DNA from: Cryptosporangium arvum DSM 44712 | GTDB taxonomy: Bacteria > Actinomycetota > Actinomycetes > Mycobacteriales > Cryptosporangiaceae | NCBI RefSeq assembly: GCF_000585375.1 | Contig: NZ_KK073874.1 | Span: 4,867,251 to 4,931,250, forward strand | Direction of reading: 5' to 3' | DNA: 64,000 bases | Shown: positions 42,274 through 50,770 of the stretch, piece by piece | How the letters are laid out: every line of letters starts with the position of its first letter | How positions within the stretch are numbered: the stretch's first letter is position 1 | The notes under the pieces: generated by a model | The model's database searches: none | Told to the model about the DNA's origin: nothing | What the model saw: only the letters and a program-made list of their open reading frames with translations | Program-made: the position numbers and the translations under genes

Positions 42274-43193
42274 CAGCGACGCGCCGCCTCGCGCCAGGAA
42301 CGCGCGCGGCCGTCGACGGCGGCGAGCAGCTTCTCCAGGCGCGGCCGGGCCGAGTCGGCGAAGAACGACGACCGCTCCGCCGCGGACAGGCCGACCGCTT
42401 CCTTCCAGACCGACCGGCCGGCGATGAAGCCGGACGCGCCGCCCTCGTCGCAGGAGATCCGCACGACCTCCTGGAACTGATCGAACGCGACCCCGGCCGA
42501 CAGCACGGCCCAGGGACCGGTCAGCGCATCGGCCAGGCGGCGCGCCCCGGCCGCCGAGCCCGGGTACTCGAGCTTGAGCAGGTCGGGCTCGAGCGCGTCG
42601 AGCAGGATCGCCGACTCGACGATCAGGTCCTCGCGCTGCCGCGCGGAGAGCTCCTCGCCGGGCTGGGCGTAGATGAGGTTCTCGACGACCGACGGGATCC
42701 CGGCGGCGCGGCAGTCGGCGACGACCTGCCGGACGACCTCGATCGCCTCGGCCTGCAGGTCGGGCTCCCCGGCGGCGGAGGTGCGGTGCGGGCGGACCTG
42801 GATCAGGAACTTCACCGCGTGCCCGCCGAGCGACCGGACCCAGTCGCCGCCCTGCTCGGGGTCGCGGGCGGCACGGGGCTCGCCGTTCCAGGTCGGACGC
42901 TTCTCCGGCTCGGCGGCGATCAGCAGGCCGCAGGAGCCGGCGAGCGCACCGGCGCGCCGCACGGCCGGCACGCCGATCGTCGGGTCGAGCAGGATGCCGC
43001 TGGCCAGCGGCGTCAGCGCGGCGGCGACGTCGACCTTGGCCCGGTCCAGGTCGTCGGCGCTCGCCTCGATGCCGACCGCGGCGAACATGCGGCGCAAGGT
43101 GTTGCGCTGGTCCATCGCGATGATCGAGAAGACGCCGTTCGGGTCCGCGATGGAGTCCAGCGTGGTGGTGGCAGCGACCGACTCGGTCGTCAT
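42273..43193 (-). CDS. LacD/DeoC-family ketose-bisphosphate aldolase
   Basis: A 306-residue class I aldolase of the tagatose-1,6-bisphosphate aldolase (LacD) type, also the family of sulfofructose-phosphate aldolase. Motifs: SIIAMDQRNTLRRMF near the start, SGILLDPTIGVPA, HAVKFLIQVRPHR (its Lys, about residue 125, is the probable Schiff-base residue region), DLLKLEYPG and SAGVAFDQFQEVV. It splits a six-carbon ketose phosphate into dihydroxyacetone phosphate and an aldehyde. It is the first gene of the importer operon, behind a perfect 20-bp LacI-type palindrome. Confidence 0.87.
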   Translation of the reverse strand: MTTESVAATTTLDSIADPNGVFSIIAMDQRNTLRRMFAAVGIEASADDLDRAKVDVAAALTPLASGILLDPTIGVPAVRRAGALAGSCGLLIAAEPEKRPTWNGEPRAARDPEQGGDWVRSLGGHAVKFLIQVRPHRTSAAGEPDLQAEAIEVVRQVVADCRAAGIPSVVENLIYAQPGEELSARQREDLIVESAILLDALEPDLLKLEYPGSAAGARRLADALTGPWAVLSAGVAFDQFQEVVRISCDEGGASGFIAGRSVWKEAVGLSAAERSSFFADSARPRLEKLLAAVDGRARSWREAARR

Positions 43194-43214
43194 GGGATTC
43201 CCTTCGTCAGATGT

Positions 43215-43234
43215 GGAGGTAATCGATTACCTCC
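43215..43234. promoter_or_regulatory. Perfect LacI-type operator before the aldolase-importer operon
   Basis: GGAGGTAATCGATTACCTCC is a perfect 20-bp palindrome with the central CG typical of LacI/GalR operators, 22 bases upstream of the aldolase ATG. It shares GGTAATCG with both sites upstream of the PfkB-LacI-FGGY operon. An A7 tract follows at 43240-43246. Confidence 0.82.
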
Positions 43235-43251
43235 CGAGCAAAAAAAGAGAA

Positions 43252-44610
43252 CTAGGGGGCGAATACGGCGGTAGGGCGCAGGCCGGCGGAGAATTCCCCG
43301 AGGTCGCCGGGGCTCCCGGCGGCGGCCCACGCGGCGAGCACGGCGGCGCCGAACCCGCCCGGCTGGTCGATCGGGCTGAACGTCAGCCCGGGCAGCACCC
43401 GGCGTTTGCTCCGCCGGACCGAGGCGAGCCGCAGCCAGCCCCCCGCCCCGACGGCCCGGCCGTACGGCCCGGCGACCGGCGCGATCCGGGCGAGCAGGTC
43501 CCCGGTGTAGGCGGCGTTGGCGTCGACCGCGGCCGCCCAGACGTCCGCGGGGGTCGCGCCCTCACGCAGCGCGATCACCACGTCGTCGGCCTCGACGTCA
43601 CCCCCGGTGACGGTGGCCCGGGACGCGTCGGCGCCCGGGTAGGCGGCGTCCAGCGCCCCCAGGTCGGTCGCGCCGAGCGCGGCCTGCACCCGGCGCAGCA
43701 CGAGCCCGGCCCGCGACGGCGCGTTCACGAGCGTCGTCCCGGGGAGGATGTGCCGGCCGACCTCGACCCGCGCGCCGGTCAGCCGCCGCCGCTCGTCCGC
43801 GGTGACCACGCGCGGGATGGCCCGCAGCAGCGTGTCGGCGGTGCCGCACGAGTTGAACAGGTCGTCGCCGCCGACCGCGCCGGCGCCGAACGCGGCGACC
43901 GGGTGGTCGTGCCCGGCGACCGAGATCGTCGCGCCCCGCAACGCGGCGGGCGCGTCGGGGGTGCGGACGGTGCCGGCCGGCTCCCCCGCGTAGCGTCGCT
44001 CGGGCAGGAAACCCGGGCCGACGCCGAGCAGGTCCAGCGCGGCGCTCCACGGGCCGCCGGTGTCCAGGTCGAGCAGGCCGGTGCGGGAGGCCAGCGACGG
44101 CTCGGCGACGGGGTCGGCGCCGAGCGCGAACGCGACGTACTCGGGGACGTTGAGCCAGCGGTGGCCGGGCCCGAGCTCCAAGCCGTGCTCGCGGGCCCAG
44201 AGCAGCTTCGCGATCGTCCACTGCTGGTGGAACGGCAGGCCGGTGGTGACGCCGAACGCGTCCCGGAAGTCCGAGGGCACCCGGGCGAGCTGCTCGCCGC
44301 CGCGCGGGTCGTGCCAGGCGATCACCGGCGAGCAGGGCGCCCCGGCCCCGTCGACGACCACTCCGGACTCGGCCAGACCGGTGAGGCCGAGCGCCGTCAC
44401 CCGCGGATCGTCGAGCGTGGAGAGCGCGTCGGTGACCACCCCGAGGACGCCGTCGAGCAGCGTGCGCGCGTCGGTCTCGACGCGGAGGCCCGGTAACCGG
44501 CGCCAGACCGTGGGACGGCGCCAGGTGCCGATCCGAGCGCCGTCGGACCGCAGGACGAGGACTTTCGTGTCCGATGTCCCGAGGTCGACCCCGAGGAGGA
44601 GCTCAGTCAT
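43252..44610 (-). CDS. FGGY-family carbohydrate kinase
   Basis: A 452-residue sugar kinase of the ASKHA fold. The phosphate-1 loop is LLLGVDLGTSDTKVLVL; the second domain contains ISVAGHDHPVAAFGAG and the adenosine region NSCGTADTLLRA. The DPRGGE motif lies at about residues 108-113. FGGY members phosphorylate ketoses or polyols; the substrate cannot be named. Together with the PfkB kinase and LacD aldolase it would allow two phosphorylations of a ketohexose before cleavage. ATG 44610 overlaps the lacI end by 8 bases. Confidence 0.9.
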   Translation of the reverse strand: MTELLLGVDLGTSDTKVLVLRSDGARIGTWRRPTVWRRLPGLRVETDARTLLDGVLGVVTDALSTLDDPRVTALGLTGLAESGVVVDGAGAPCSPVIAWHDPRGGEQLARVPSDFRDAFGVTTGLPFHQQWTIAKLLWAREHGLELGPGHRWLNVPEYVAFALGADPVAEPSLASRTGLLDLDTGGPWSAALDLLGVGPGFLPERRYAGEPAGTVRTPDAPAALRGATISVAGHDHPVAAFGAGAVGGDDLFNSCGTADTLLRAIPRVVTADERRRLTGARVEVGRHILPGTTLVNAPSRAGLVLRRVQAALGATDLGALDAAYPGADASRATVTGGDVEADDVVIALREGATPADVWAAAVDANAAYTGDLLARIAPVAGPYGRAVGAGGWLRLASVRRSKRRVLPGLTFSPIDQPGGFGAAVLAAWAAAGSPGDLGEFSAGLRPTAVFAP

Positions 44611-45610
44611 GCGGTGGTCTCCGTTCACCGGACCCGCGCATGACCAGACGCAGCGGCAGGGTGCGGTCGGTCGAGACGGCCGGTTCCCCGGCCAGTCGCT
44701 CGAACATGGTGTGGGCGGCCAGCTCGCCGATGGCCTCCGGGTCGTGGTCGACGACCGTGACGCCCGGATCGAGGACGTCGGCCAGCGCGAAGTCGCCGAA
44801 GCAGACGAGCGCGACGTCGGTGCGGTCGCAGGCGTGCAGCGCGGCGACGACGCCCAGCGACGTCCGCGTGTTGGAGGAGAAGATCGCGGTGGGCGGCTCG
44901 GGCAGGGCGAGCAGTTCGACGGTGACCGAGCGGCCGTCGTCGGCGGTGTTGCAGCCGGTGCGCACCAGGGCCTCGTCGGCGTCGAGCGCGGACGCGGCGA
45001 CCTGATCGCGGTACCCCTGCAGGCGGTTGCGGGTGGTGGCGACGTCCATCCGGCCGCCGACGTAGGCAACCCGGCGGTGGCCCTGCGCGGCCAGGTGCGC
45101 GAGCGCCTGCCGGGCACCGCCGTTGTCGTCGACGAGCACGGTCTCCCCGCCGGCGTAGCCGTCGGGGCGGCGGTCGACGAACAGCACCGGGCAGGGCGCC
45201 TGCGCGAGGTAGGAGTGGTCGGTCGCGGCGGGGGCGACGATCAGCCCGGCGACGCGGCGCGCCAGCAGGTCGTTGACCACTGTGGTCTCCAGCCGCGGGT
45301 CCCGGCCGGTGCTGGCGATCATCACGCGCAGCCCGCGGGCGATCGCGAGCCGCTCGATCGTGCCGGTCACGCTGGCGAAGAACGGGTCGGCGATCGAGTC
45401 GACGACGATGCCGAGCGTGTCGTCGGTGCCCTTGCGCAGCGAGCGCGCGGTCGGGTCGGGCCGGTAGCCCAGCTCGCGGACGGCGGCGAGGACGCGCACC
45501 CGGGTGTCCTCGGCGACCCGGGGATCGCCGTTGATCACCCGCGACGCGGTCTTCGTGCTGGTGGCGGCCAGCGCCGCGACGTCCTTCAACCGCACTGCTG
45601 TCTGCTTCAC
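44603..45610 (-). CDS. LacI-family transcriptional regulator of the sugar regulon
   Basis: A 335-residue LacI/GalR regulator. The N-terminal HTH (RLKDVAALAATSTKTASRVINGD, core T-K-T-A-S-R-V-I-N at about 18-26) is followed by the hinge helix region DPTARSLRKG and a periplasmic-binding-like sensor domain (about 62-330). GTG 45610 overlaps the PfkB stop (GTGA). It lies within the operon and probably binds the palindrome at 43215-43234 and the two related sites at 46613-46689. Confidence 0.94.
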   Translation of the reverse strand: MKQTAVRLKDVAALAATSTKTASRVINGDPRVAEDTRVRVLAAVRELGYRPDPTARSLRKGTDDTLGIVVDSIADPFFASVTGTIERLAIARGLRVMIASTGRDPRLETTVVNDLLARRVAGLIVAPAATDHSYLAQAPCPVLFVDRRPDGYAGGETVLVDDNGGARQALAHLAAQGHRRVAYVGGRMDVATTRNRLQGYRDQVAASALDADEALVRTGCNTADDGRSVTVELLALPEPPTAIFSSNTRTSLGVVAALHACDRTDVALVCFGDFALADVLDPGVTVVDHDPEAIGELAAHTMFERLAGEPAVSTDRTLPLRLVMRGSGERRPPHD

Positions 45611-46590
45611 CGGGCACCGACCTTTGGTAGGAGTGCCTCGATCTTGCCGCGCAGCCCGGCAGCGCGCGCGGGGTCCACCCCACCGGCCAGCGACGTCTCG
45701 CACGACGCGCTCGCGGTGGCGACCCCGCGGACCACCGCGGGCAGCCAGGCGTCGTCGCCGAGCCCGCGGGCCAGCAGCTCGAGCGCGAGCCCGCCGACGA
45801 ACGAGTCGCCGGCGCCGACCGCGCTCACGACCCGCACCGGGACGGCCGGGATCCAGGTCAGGTTCGACGGCGTGGCGAACGCGCTGCCGGCCGCCCCGGC
45901 CGTGACGACCGCGCGCCGGGCCCCCGCGGCCAGCAGCGACCGCGCCGCCACCTCGGCCCGCTCGCGCACGTCGGCACCGTCCGGGATCGGCAGCACGTCG
46001 ACCGGTGCGCCGGAGAGCGTGGCCTCGGCCTCCTCCAGGTTCGGGGTGACCAGGTCCGGCCCGGCCGGTAACGCGGCGGCCAGCGCCGCCGGGGCGGCGT
46101 CGACGACGACGACCGCGCCCGCGGCGTGGGCGAGGTCGACCAGCTGCCGGTACCCCTCGTCCGGGACGCCGGTCGGCAGGCTGCCGGAGACCGTGAAGAG
46201 TTCCCCGGCGCTCAGCCGCGCGGCGGCGGCCTCGCGGTACGCCTGCCAGGCGATCGCCGGCACCGGGTCGCCGGGCTCGTTGACGACCGTGACCCGGCCC
46301 GCGGACGCCTCGCGGAACACCAGCGCCTGCCGGACCGTGCCCGGGGCCGGCACCGCGATCAGGTCGGCGCCCTCGTCGGCCAGCAGACCGGCCAGCAGCG
46401 GGCCGTCACCGGCGCAGAGCAGGCCGAGCAGCGGGGCCCGGACGCCGTGGGCCCGCAGGACCCGGGCGACGTTCACCCCTTTGCCGCCGGGCGACAGCTC
46501 GGTGCGGCGGGAGCGCATCACGGCGCCGGGCACGATCTCGGCCAGCGTGACCAGCCGGTCGATGGCGAGGTTGGGGTTTCCGATCAGCAT
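45607..46590 (-). CDS. PfkB-family hexose kinase (1-phosphofructokinase/tagatose-6-P kinase type)
   Basis: A 327-residue ribokinase-fold kinase. GGKGVNVARVLRAHG is the first PfkB signature and VSAVGAGDSFVGG the second, with the catalytic Asp in GAGD. TPNLEEAE is also typical of 1-phosphofructokinase and tagatose-6-phosphate kinase. It would add the second phosphate to a ketose phosphate, giving the bisphosphate substrate of the LacD-type aldolase. It is the first gene of the operon, with two operator-like repeats upstream. Confidence 0.9.
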   Translation of the reverse strand: MLIGNPNLAIDRLVTLAEIVPGAVMRSRRTELSPGGKGVNVARVLRAHGVRAPLLGLLCAGDGPLLAGLLADEGADLIAVPAPGTVRQALVFREASAGRVTVVNEPGDPVPAIAWQAYREAAAARLSAGELFTVSGSLPTGVPDEGYRQLVDLAHAAGAVVVVDAAPAALAAALPAGPDLVTPNLEEAEATLSGAPVDVLPIPDGADVRERAEVAARSLLAAGARRAVVTAGAAGSAFATPSNLTWIPAVPVRVVSAVGAGDSFVGGLALELLARGLGDDAWLPAVVRGVATASASCETSLAGGVDPARAAGLRGKIEALLPKVGAR

Positions 46591-46612
46591 GGCCGGCTGC
46601 TCCCTTCGCCTC

Positions 46613-46689
46613 GCTAGGTAATCGTTGTCACGAATCGCCGTGAAGCGCCGCCAACCGCCAGATCAACGGCTAGGTAATCGTTGTCACGA
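46613..46689. promoter_or_regulatory. Two operator-like direct repeats upstream of the PfkB operon
   Basis: TAGGTAATCGTTGTCACGA occurs at 46615-46633 and again at 46671-46689, preceded each time by GC. The left half GGTAATCG equals half of the perfect palindrome at 43215-43234; the right half is degenerate. The 56-base spacing (over five helical turns) would suit cooperative or looping binding by the LacI protein. Confidence 0.72.
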
Positions 46690-46727
46690 CCGGACGCGGC
46701 AACTCTGCGCCCTGCACCGCGGGGATG

Positions 46728-47252
46728 TCAAGGGAGTGACGACAGAACGGTGTCGAGTTGAACGCGCGGGTCCAGTGTGGCGTCGACGCGGACATGCGGC
46801 ACGGCCGGAGCGGCCAGCAGCCCGGCCCGGAAGTAGGCGGCGGCGTCGGCCAGTTTCCCGGCGTCGCGCTCCGCTGCCCGCGCGCCCATCCGCGCGACCA
46901 GGACGTCGGCCGGCGCGGTCAGCCAGACCAGCGTGGTCGACGCCCCGGCCGCGGCGAACCGGTCCACGAGCGCACCGAACGCGTCCGCTCGCGCACGCTC
47001 GGTGGTGAACGGGGCGACGAGGACCGCGGCGGTGCCGACCGACAGGCAGTCGCACGCGGTCGCGACGATCGACTCGTACCGGGCCGCGCGGAGCGCCCGG
47101 CCGGCCGGTCCGTCGAGATCGGCGCCGGCGACGAACGGCCCCGTCACGACGTCCTGGTCGAGGATCGCCGCGCGCAGGGCACCGGCCACCAACCGCCCGA
47201 CGGTCGTCTTGCCGGTCGCGGGGGCACCGGTCATCAGAACAGCGTGCGACAT
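46728..47252 (-). CDS. P-loop kinase-like protein (AAA_33 type)
   Basis: A 174-residue small-molecule-kinase-like protein. Walker A is GAPATGKTT at about residues 9-17; LDQDVVTGPF follows as the second strand, and LVWLTAPADVLVARM is the strand plus lid region with Arg residues. It resembles predicted kinases of the AAA_33 group, related to gluconate/shikimate kinases. Substrate unknown. ATG 47252 begins exactly at MSHAVLMTGAP; earlier in-frame starts would enter the recQ promoter. It is divergent from the helicase gene. Confidence 0.83.
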   Translation of the reverse strand: MSHAVLMTGAPATGKTTVGRLVAGALRAAILDQDVVTGPFVAGADLDGPAGRALRAARYESIVATACDCLSVGTAAVLVAPFTTERARADAFGALVDRFAAAGASTTLVWLTAPADVLVARMGARAAERDAGKLADAAAYFRAGLLAAPAVPHVRVDATLDPRVQLDTVLSSLP

Positions 47253-47382
47253 GGTCGGCCAGCCTACGTCGCCGCTCTGAGCTGCGGGATCGCACCCGGG
47301 GTCTACCCTGGCCCGGCCGGCGTGACGATCCGTGCGCGTCGACCAGGTGTAGGCGATACGAAATCCGGGGTACCGCGCAGCC

Positions 47383-49062
47383 GTGACCACGAACGACGAG
47401 CGGCGCCGCCGCCGCAGGCGCTCCCCCCTCACCTGGGCCCGTCGCCGCAGCGACCTGAAGAAGCTGCGTGGCATCGCGGCCGACCTCTACGGCTGGAGCG
47501 AACTGCGGCCGGTGCAGGCCGAGTCGATGCTGCACCTGGCCAACGGCGTCGACACGCTGGTGGTGGCCCCCACCGGGTCCGGGAAGTCGGCGATCTACCA
47601 GGTCCCGGCCGTGCTCATCGACGGTCCGACGGTCGTGGTCTCGCCGCTCCTGGCGCTGCAGCGCGACCAGATGCAGGCGCTGGCCGAGCACGGCGCACCG
47701 ACCGCCGTCGTGGTCAACTCCGACCAGACCGCGAGCGAGAACGAGGCCTCGTTCGAGGCGCTGCGGGCCGGCGGCGCGGAGTTCGTGTTCCTGGCGCCGG
47801 AGCAGCTGACCAAGCCCGAGGTCCTGGACGCGCTGAAGGCCGCCGCGCCGTCACTGTTCGTCGTGGACGAAGCCCACTGCGTCTCGGCCTGGGGCCACGA
47901 CTTCCGGCCCGACTACCTGCGGCTGGGCGAGGCCATCGAGTACCTGGGCCACCCGACCGTGCTGGCGCTGACCGCCACCGCCGCTCCCCCGGTGCGCGCG
48001 GACATCGTCGACGTGCTGGGGCTGCGCGAGCCGGAGGAGGTCATCGCCGGCTTCGACCGTCCCAACCTGTGGCTCGAGGTGTCGCGACAGGTCACCGCGC
48101 CCGGCGTCCGCAAGGCCGTGATCGACCGGGTCGCGTCGGAGACGCCGACCGGACTGCTCTACGTGCAGACGCGTCGCGAAGCGACGGACTACACCGAGGC
48201 GCTGCGTGAGCTCGACGTGCCCGCGTTCGCCTACCACGCCGGGATGAAGGCCTCGGAGCGCGAGGCCGTGCACGACGCGTTCCGCAGCAGCGAGCCGGTG
48301 GTCGTGGTGGCCACGTCCGCGTTCGGGATGGGCATCGACAAACCCGACGTGCGGTTCGTGATCCACGCCGGACCGGCCGAGTCGCTCGACTCCTACTACC
48401 AGCAGATCGGCCGGGCCGGGCGCGACGGCGAGACCGCGATCGCCGCGCTGTACTTCCGCCCGGAAGACCTCCACATCCCGCGGTTCTTCAGCAGCGGGAC
48501 GCCCGACGAGGACCTGCTGGTGCGGGTCGGCACCGGGCTCAAGCACCACCGCGGGCCGGTGCGGATCGCCGACCTGGTGACCGAACTGGACCTGACCAAG
48601 GCGCGGGTCACCCGGGCGGTGAACATCTTCGAACAGTCCGGTTCGGTCACCGCGACGCCCGACGGGCCGCGCTGGCACGCGCGCAGGACGGTCGAGAAGG
48701 GGGTCGAGGCCGCCGTCGAGTGGGCCGCGACCCGGCGGCGCATCGAGCAGACCCGGGTCGAGATGATGCGCGGGTACGCCGACACCGAGGGGTGCCGGCG
48801 GCAGTTCCTGCTGGGCTACTTCGGCGAGGACCTGAGCGAGCCCTGCGGGTACTGCGACACGTGCCGCGACGGCACCGCCGAGGAGACCCCGTCCGGCGAC
48901 ACCGGGTTCCCGGTGCAGTCGCGGGTGAAGCACAAGGAGTGGGGCGAGGGCACGGTGATGCGCGAGGAGGACGACCGCCTCACGGTCCTGTTCGACGAGG
49001 AGGGCTACCGCACGCTCTCGCTGGCCGCGATCACCCGGAACAAGCTGCTCACGCCCCTGTAG
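47383..49062 (+). CDS. recQ: RecQ-family DEAH helicase without HRDC domain
   Basis: A 559-residue ATP-dependent 3'-5' DNA helicase. After a basic N-terminus, the RecA-like domains hold Walker A TGSGKS (64-69), DEAH at about 165 with the aromatic-rich loop HCVSAWGHDFRPDY, and motif VI QIGRAGRDG. The RecQ zinc region ends in CGYCDTC, preceded by a Cys in EGCRRQF. No HRDC domain follows; instead residues about 505-555 (RVKHKEWGEGTVMREEDD) form a small beta domain like that found at the C-terminus of actinobacterial RecQ proteins. GTG 47383 is the likely start. Confidence 0.92.
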   Translation: MTTNDERRRRRRRSPLTWARRRSDLKKLRGIAADLYGWSELRPVQAESMLHLANGVDTLVVAPTGSGKSAIYQVPAVLIDGPTVVVSPLLALQRDQMQALAEHGAPTAVVVNSDQTASENEASFEALRAGGAEFVFLAPEQLTKPEVLDALKAAAPSLFVVDEAHCVSAWGHDFRPDYLRLGEAIEYLGHPTVLALTATAAPPVRADIVDVLGLREPEEVIAGFDRPNLWLEVSRQVTAPGVRKAVIDRVASETPTGLLYVQTRREATDYTEALRELDVPAFAYHAGMKASEREAVHDAFRSSEPVVVVATSAFGMGIDKPDVRFVIHAGPAESLDSYYQQIGRAGRDGETAIAALYFRPEDLHIPRFFSSGTPDEDLLVRVGTGLKHHRGPVRIADLVTELDLTKARVTRAVNIFEQSGSVTATPDGPRWHARRTVEKGVEAAVEWAATRRRIEQTRVEMMRGYADTEGCRRQFLLGYFGEDLSEPCGYCDTCRDGTAEETPSGDTGFPVQSRVKHKEWGEGTVMREEDDRLTVLFDEEGYRTLSLAAITRNKLLTPL

Positions 49063-49076
49063 GTCCGCGGCGTCGT

Positions 49077-49120
49077 GACCTTCCCTGACTTTCGTCAGGG
49101 AAGGTCCTGCCGTTCGGCAG
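49077..49120. terminator. Tandem perfect hairpins after recQ
   Basis: A 13-bp perfect stem (49077-49089 with 49094-49106, loop TTTC) is directly followed by CTGCCG-TT-CGGCAG (49107-49120). They lie 14 bases after the recQ stop and about 40 bases before the ABC genes. There is no T-tract; a terminator is most likely, a regulator site is possible. Confidence 0.6.
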
Positions 49121-49157
49121 CGGTGCGCGGGCACCCGCGGTCCCTAGCGTTCCGGCC

Positions 49158-49880
49158 ATGATCACGCTCCGACACCTCACCAAGCGCTACGGCGACCGCC
49201 TCGCCGTGGACGACGTCACGACCGACGTCCGCCCCGGCCTGGTCACCGGCTTCCTCGGCCCGAACGGCGCCGGCAAGTCGACGACGATGCGCATGCTGCT
49301 CGGGCTCGACCGCCCGACGTCCGGCGAGGCCCTGGTCAACGGTGTCCGCTACGGGTCGCTGCGGTGGCCGCTGCACGAGATCGGCGCCGTGCTCGACGCC
49401 GGCGGCGCGCACCCCGGCCGCACCGCCCGGGCGCACCTGCGGGCGCTGGCCGCCAGCCACCGCATCCCGGCCTCCCGGGTCGAGGAGGTGATCGGGCTCG
49501 TCGGGCTGGAACCGGTCGCGAACCGGCGGGCCGGGAAGTTCTCGCTCGGCATGGGCCAGCGGCTCGGCATCGCGGCCGCGCTGCTCGGCGACCCGCCCGT
49601 GCTCGTCCTCGACGAACCGGTCAACGGGCTCGACCCGGAGGGCGTGCGTTGGGTCCGCGACCTCGCCCGCTCGCTCGCCGCCGAGGGCCGGACCGTGCTG
49701 GTCTCCTCGCACCTGATGAGCGAGATGGCGCTGACCGCCGATCACCTGCTCGTCGTCGGCCGCGGGCGGTTGCTCGCCGACGCCTCGCTCGCGTCGTTCG
49801 TCGGCGATCATCCGTCCCTCGAGGACGCGTACCTGGCGTTGACCTCGGAGTCGGTCGAGTACCGGAGCGTGCCGCGATGA
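49158..49880 (+). CDS. ABC exporter ATPase (ABC-2 type, DrrA-like)
   Basis: A 240-residue ATPase: Walker A GPNGAGKS (about 35-42), signature FSLGMGQRLG, Walker B VLVLDEPVNGLD, switch His in VSSHLM. The signature and EVG-like layout fit drug or peptide exporters of the CcmA/DrrA/BcrA group. TAGCGT at 49145-49150 is a -10 element at -13 to -8, suggesting a leaderless start. The stop overlaps the permease start (ATGA). Confidence 0.94.
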   Translation: MITLRHLTKRYGDRLAVDDVTTDVRPGLVTGFLGPNGAGKSTTMRMLLGLDRPTSGEALVNGVRYGSLRWPLHEIGAVLDAGGAHPGRTARAHLRALAASHRIPASRVEEVIGLVGLEPVANRRAGKFSLGMGQRLGIAAALLGDPPVLVLDEPVNGLDPEGVRWVRDLARSLAAEGRTVLVSSHLMSEMALTADHLLVVGRGRLLADASLASFVGDHPSLEDAYLALTSESVEYRSVPR

Positions 49881-50641
49881 TCCCGGCGATGGCGTTCGAG
49901 TGGGCGAAGCTGCGCTCGGTCCGGTCCACCTGGTGGTGCCTCGGCGTCGCGGCGTTCCTGCAGCTGGCGTACGCGGTGCTGATCGGGCTGGACGCGCGGC
50001 TCGACCTCGAGGACAGCGGCGGCCCGTCGGCGCTGATCGTGTCGGACGCGGGGCTGCTGTCGATCCAGTTCGCGCAGTACGCGCTGATCGCGGCCGCACT
50101 GCTGGCGGTGACCGGCGAGTACTCCACCGGGACGATCAGCCTGACGTTGCGTGCGGTGCCGGTGCGTGGCCGGATGCTGGCGGCCAAGTCGGTAGTGGTC
50201 GCCGGCGTGGTGGCGGTGACCGGCGCGGTGCTGCACCTGACCGGTTCGGTGGCGGCCGGGCTGGTCGCGGGGTCCGCGGCCCGGTGGCCGGTCGGGGACC
50301 TGGCGATCGACACGCTGCTGACCGCGGTCTACGCGGCGACGCTCGCGCTGTTCACGCTCGGCCTCGGCACCGCGCTGCGCAGCGCGGTGGGCGGGCTCAC
50401 CGCGGTGCTGGTGATCGCGGTCGTGCTGCCCACCGTGCTGGCCCGGATCGACATCGACGTGGTCCGGTCGATCAACGACTACCTGCCGGGCACGGCCGGG
50501 GTGGCCGCCCTGTACGGCGCGGTGTCCGACGTGGCCGACAGCCAGCCGTACGGCCCGGTGGCCGGGGTGCTGGTCCTGGCCGCGTGGGCGGTCGCGATGA
50601 TCGGCGCCGGCTACGCGGTGCTCACCCGCCGCGACGCGTGA
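49877..50641 (+). CDS. ABC-2 type exporter permease
   Basis: A 254-residue membrane protein with six predicted helices. FEWAKLRSVRSTWW is the typical cytosolic start of actinobacterial ABC-2 permeases, and GEYSTGTISLTLRAVPVRGRMLAAKS is the conserved coupling segment after TM2 (core E-Y-x-T-G-T). It forms an exporter with the preceding ATPase. The cargo is unknown. A strong terminator follows. Confidence 0.92.
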   Translation: MIPAMAFEWAKLRSVRSTWWCLGVAAFLQLAYAVLIGLDARLDLEDSGGPSALIVSDAGLLSIQFAQYALIAAALLAVTGEYSTGTISLTLRAVPVRGRMLAAKSVVVAGVVAVTGAVLHLTGSVAAGLVAGSAARWPVGDLAIDTLLTAVYAATLALFTLGLGTALRSAVGGLTAVLVIAVVLPTVLARIDIDVVRSINDYLPGTAGVAALYGAVSDVADSQPYGPVAGVLVLAAWAVAMIGAGYAVLTRRDA

Positions 50642-50646
50642 CCTCG

Positions 50647-50682
50647 CCCCCTCTGAGCTGCGTTGCCGCAGCTCAGAGGGGG
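50647..50682 (+). terminator. Strong terminator hairpin after the ABC exporter
   Basis: A perfect 16-bp stem (50647-50662 with 50667-50682) with loop TTGC follows the permease stop by 5 bases; CTTCGTT comes after it. Confidence 0.8.
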
Positions 50683-50770
50683 CTTCGTTATGGTTCCGTT
50701 ACTTGACTGTCCACATCGGCGGGCGGTCAACTCTCCGCGAGACCTCTGCTACGGGGAAGAGGAGAGGCCC

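Noticed and set aside
49077-49120. Regulatory RNA or riboswitch upstream of the ABC exporter
   Set aside because: Two simple perfect hairpins right after recQ are better explained as terminators, and a leaderless-type promoter follows them.
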